Part shown: in pieces, positions 22,294 to 22,384 of the stretch
Position numbering within the stretch: position 1 is the first letter of the stretch
Layout: the number at the start of each line of letters is the position of its first letter
IMG/VR virus record: IMGVR_UViG_3300004448_000480
Span: 1-22,384 of that record
Reading direction: 5' to 3' (one strand)
Source of the DNA: a virus
DNA: 22,384 bases
Notes under the pieces: generated by a model
What the model was told of the DNA's origin: nothing
Database searches by the model: none
What the model saw: the letters and a program-made list of their open reading frames with translations, nothing else
Translations under genes and position numbers: made by a program

Positions 22294-22384
22294 TTATTTA
22301 CTTGTGGCTATGAAAACGCCATCCCAATCTTTAGGAAGTTTTTGAGTCTTTTGAAATTCACAACGTTCAATCCACATATCATAA
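22294..22384 (-). CDS. C-terminal end of a minus-strand gene (partial)
   Basis: An open frame enters from the right edge and ends at TAA (complement of 22294-22296). Its last 29 residues run from DMWIERCEF through KLPKDWDGVFIATSK. The frame is supported by the abutting convergent stop and the absence of any other gene here. The end resembles C-termini of small enzymes such as methyltransferases, but too little is present to name it. Confidence 0.55.
   Translation of the reverse strand, partial: YDMWIERCEFQKTQKLPKDWDGVFIATSK

Noticed and set aside
1-22384. tRNA genes, CRISPR arrays, insertion sequences, integrase or attachment sites
   Set aside because: The window was read for these, and almost all of it is closely packed coding sequence. 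No cloverleaf, spaced repeat array or transposase-like frame was seen.

Overview
The window is a piece of an AT-rich, T4-like myovirus genome, most like those of marine phages. Recognisable T4 homologues are gp32, gp17, gp16, gp4, gp19, gp18, gp1, gp13, gp14-like and gp15. They occur with host-type metabolic genes (a fatty acid desaturase, a sugar-nucleotide epimerase, a radical SAM enzyme, a bacterioferritin-like protein and a Nudix hydrolase) of the kind carried by marine T4-like phages. No tRNA, CRISPR array, insertion sequence or integrase is visible, and the host cannot be read from this piece.

Layout. From 17787 down to 577 all genes lie on the minus strand in a tightly packed late block: epimerase, radical SAM protein, small membrane protein, 378-aa unknown, gp13 (neck), gp1 (dNMP kinase), gp18 (sheath), terminator, gp19 (tube), a second tube-like protein, 144-aa unknown, gp4 (head completion), desaturase, gp16 (small terminase), two unknowns, an SGNH-like protein, gp17 (large terminase) and a 419-aa unknown. 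The block ends at a strong hairpin terminator (507-533). Beyond it gp32 is read in the same direction from its own sigma70-type promoter. From 17855 rightward the plus strand carries gp14-like neck protein, lysozyme, ferritin-like protein, gp15, Nudix hydrolase and a 208-aa unknown. The last gene meets a minus-strand gene that runs off the right edge.

Regulation. Ten copies of GATAAATA, a variant of the T4 late promoter TATAAATA, sit in front of genes or gene groups. For six genes the motif lies only 5-6 nt before ATG, so T4 spacing would start the mRNA at or next to the A of the AUG, giving leaderless transcripts. The other four have leaders of 22-40 nt with Shine-Dalgarno-like sequences. 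The sheath and tube leaders also begin with an inverted repeat at the predicted +1. Two motifs face away from each other at 17815-17849 and form a compact divergent late promoter.

How the genes work together. Most products package DNA (gp16, gp17), finish the head (gp4), join head and tail (gp13, gp14-like) or build the tail (gp15, gp18, gp19, second tube-like protein). The added metabolic genes may reshape host membrane lipids, surface sugars, iron and nucleotides during infection. A Trp-ended repeat of the GD/W type recurs in the enlarged gp18, gp14-like and gp15 proteins.
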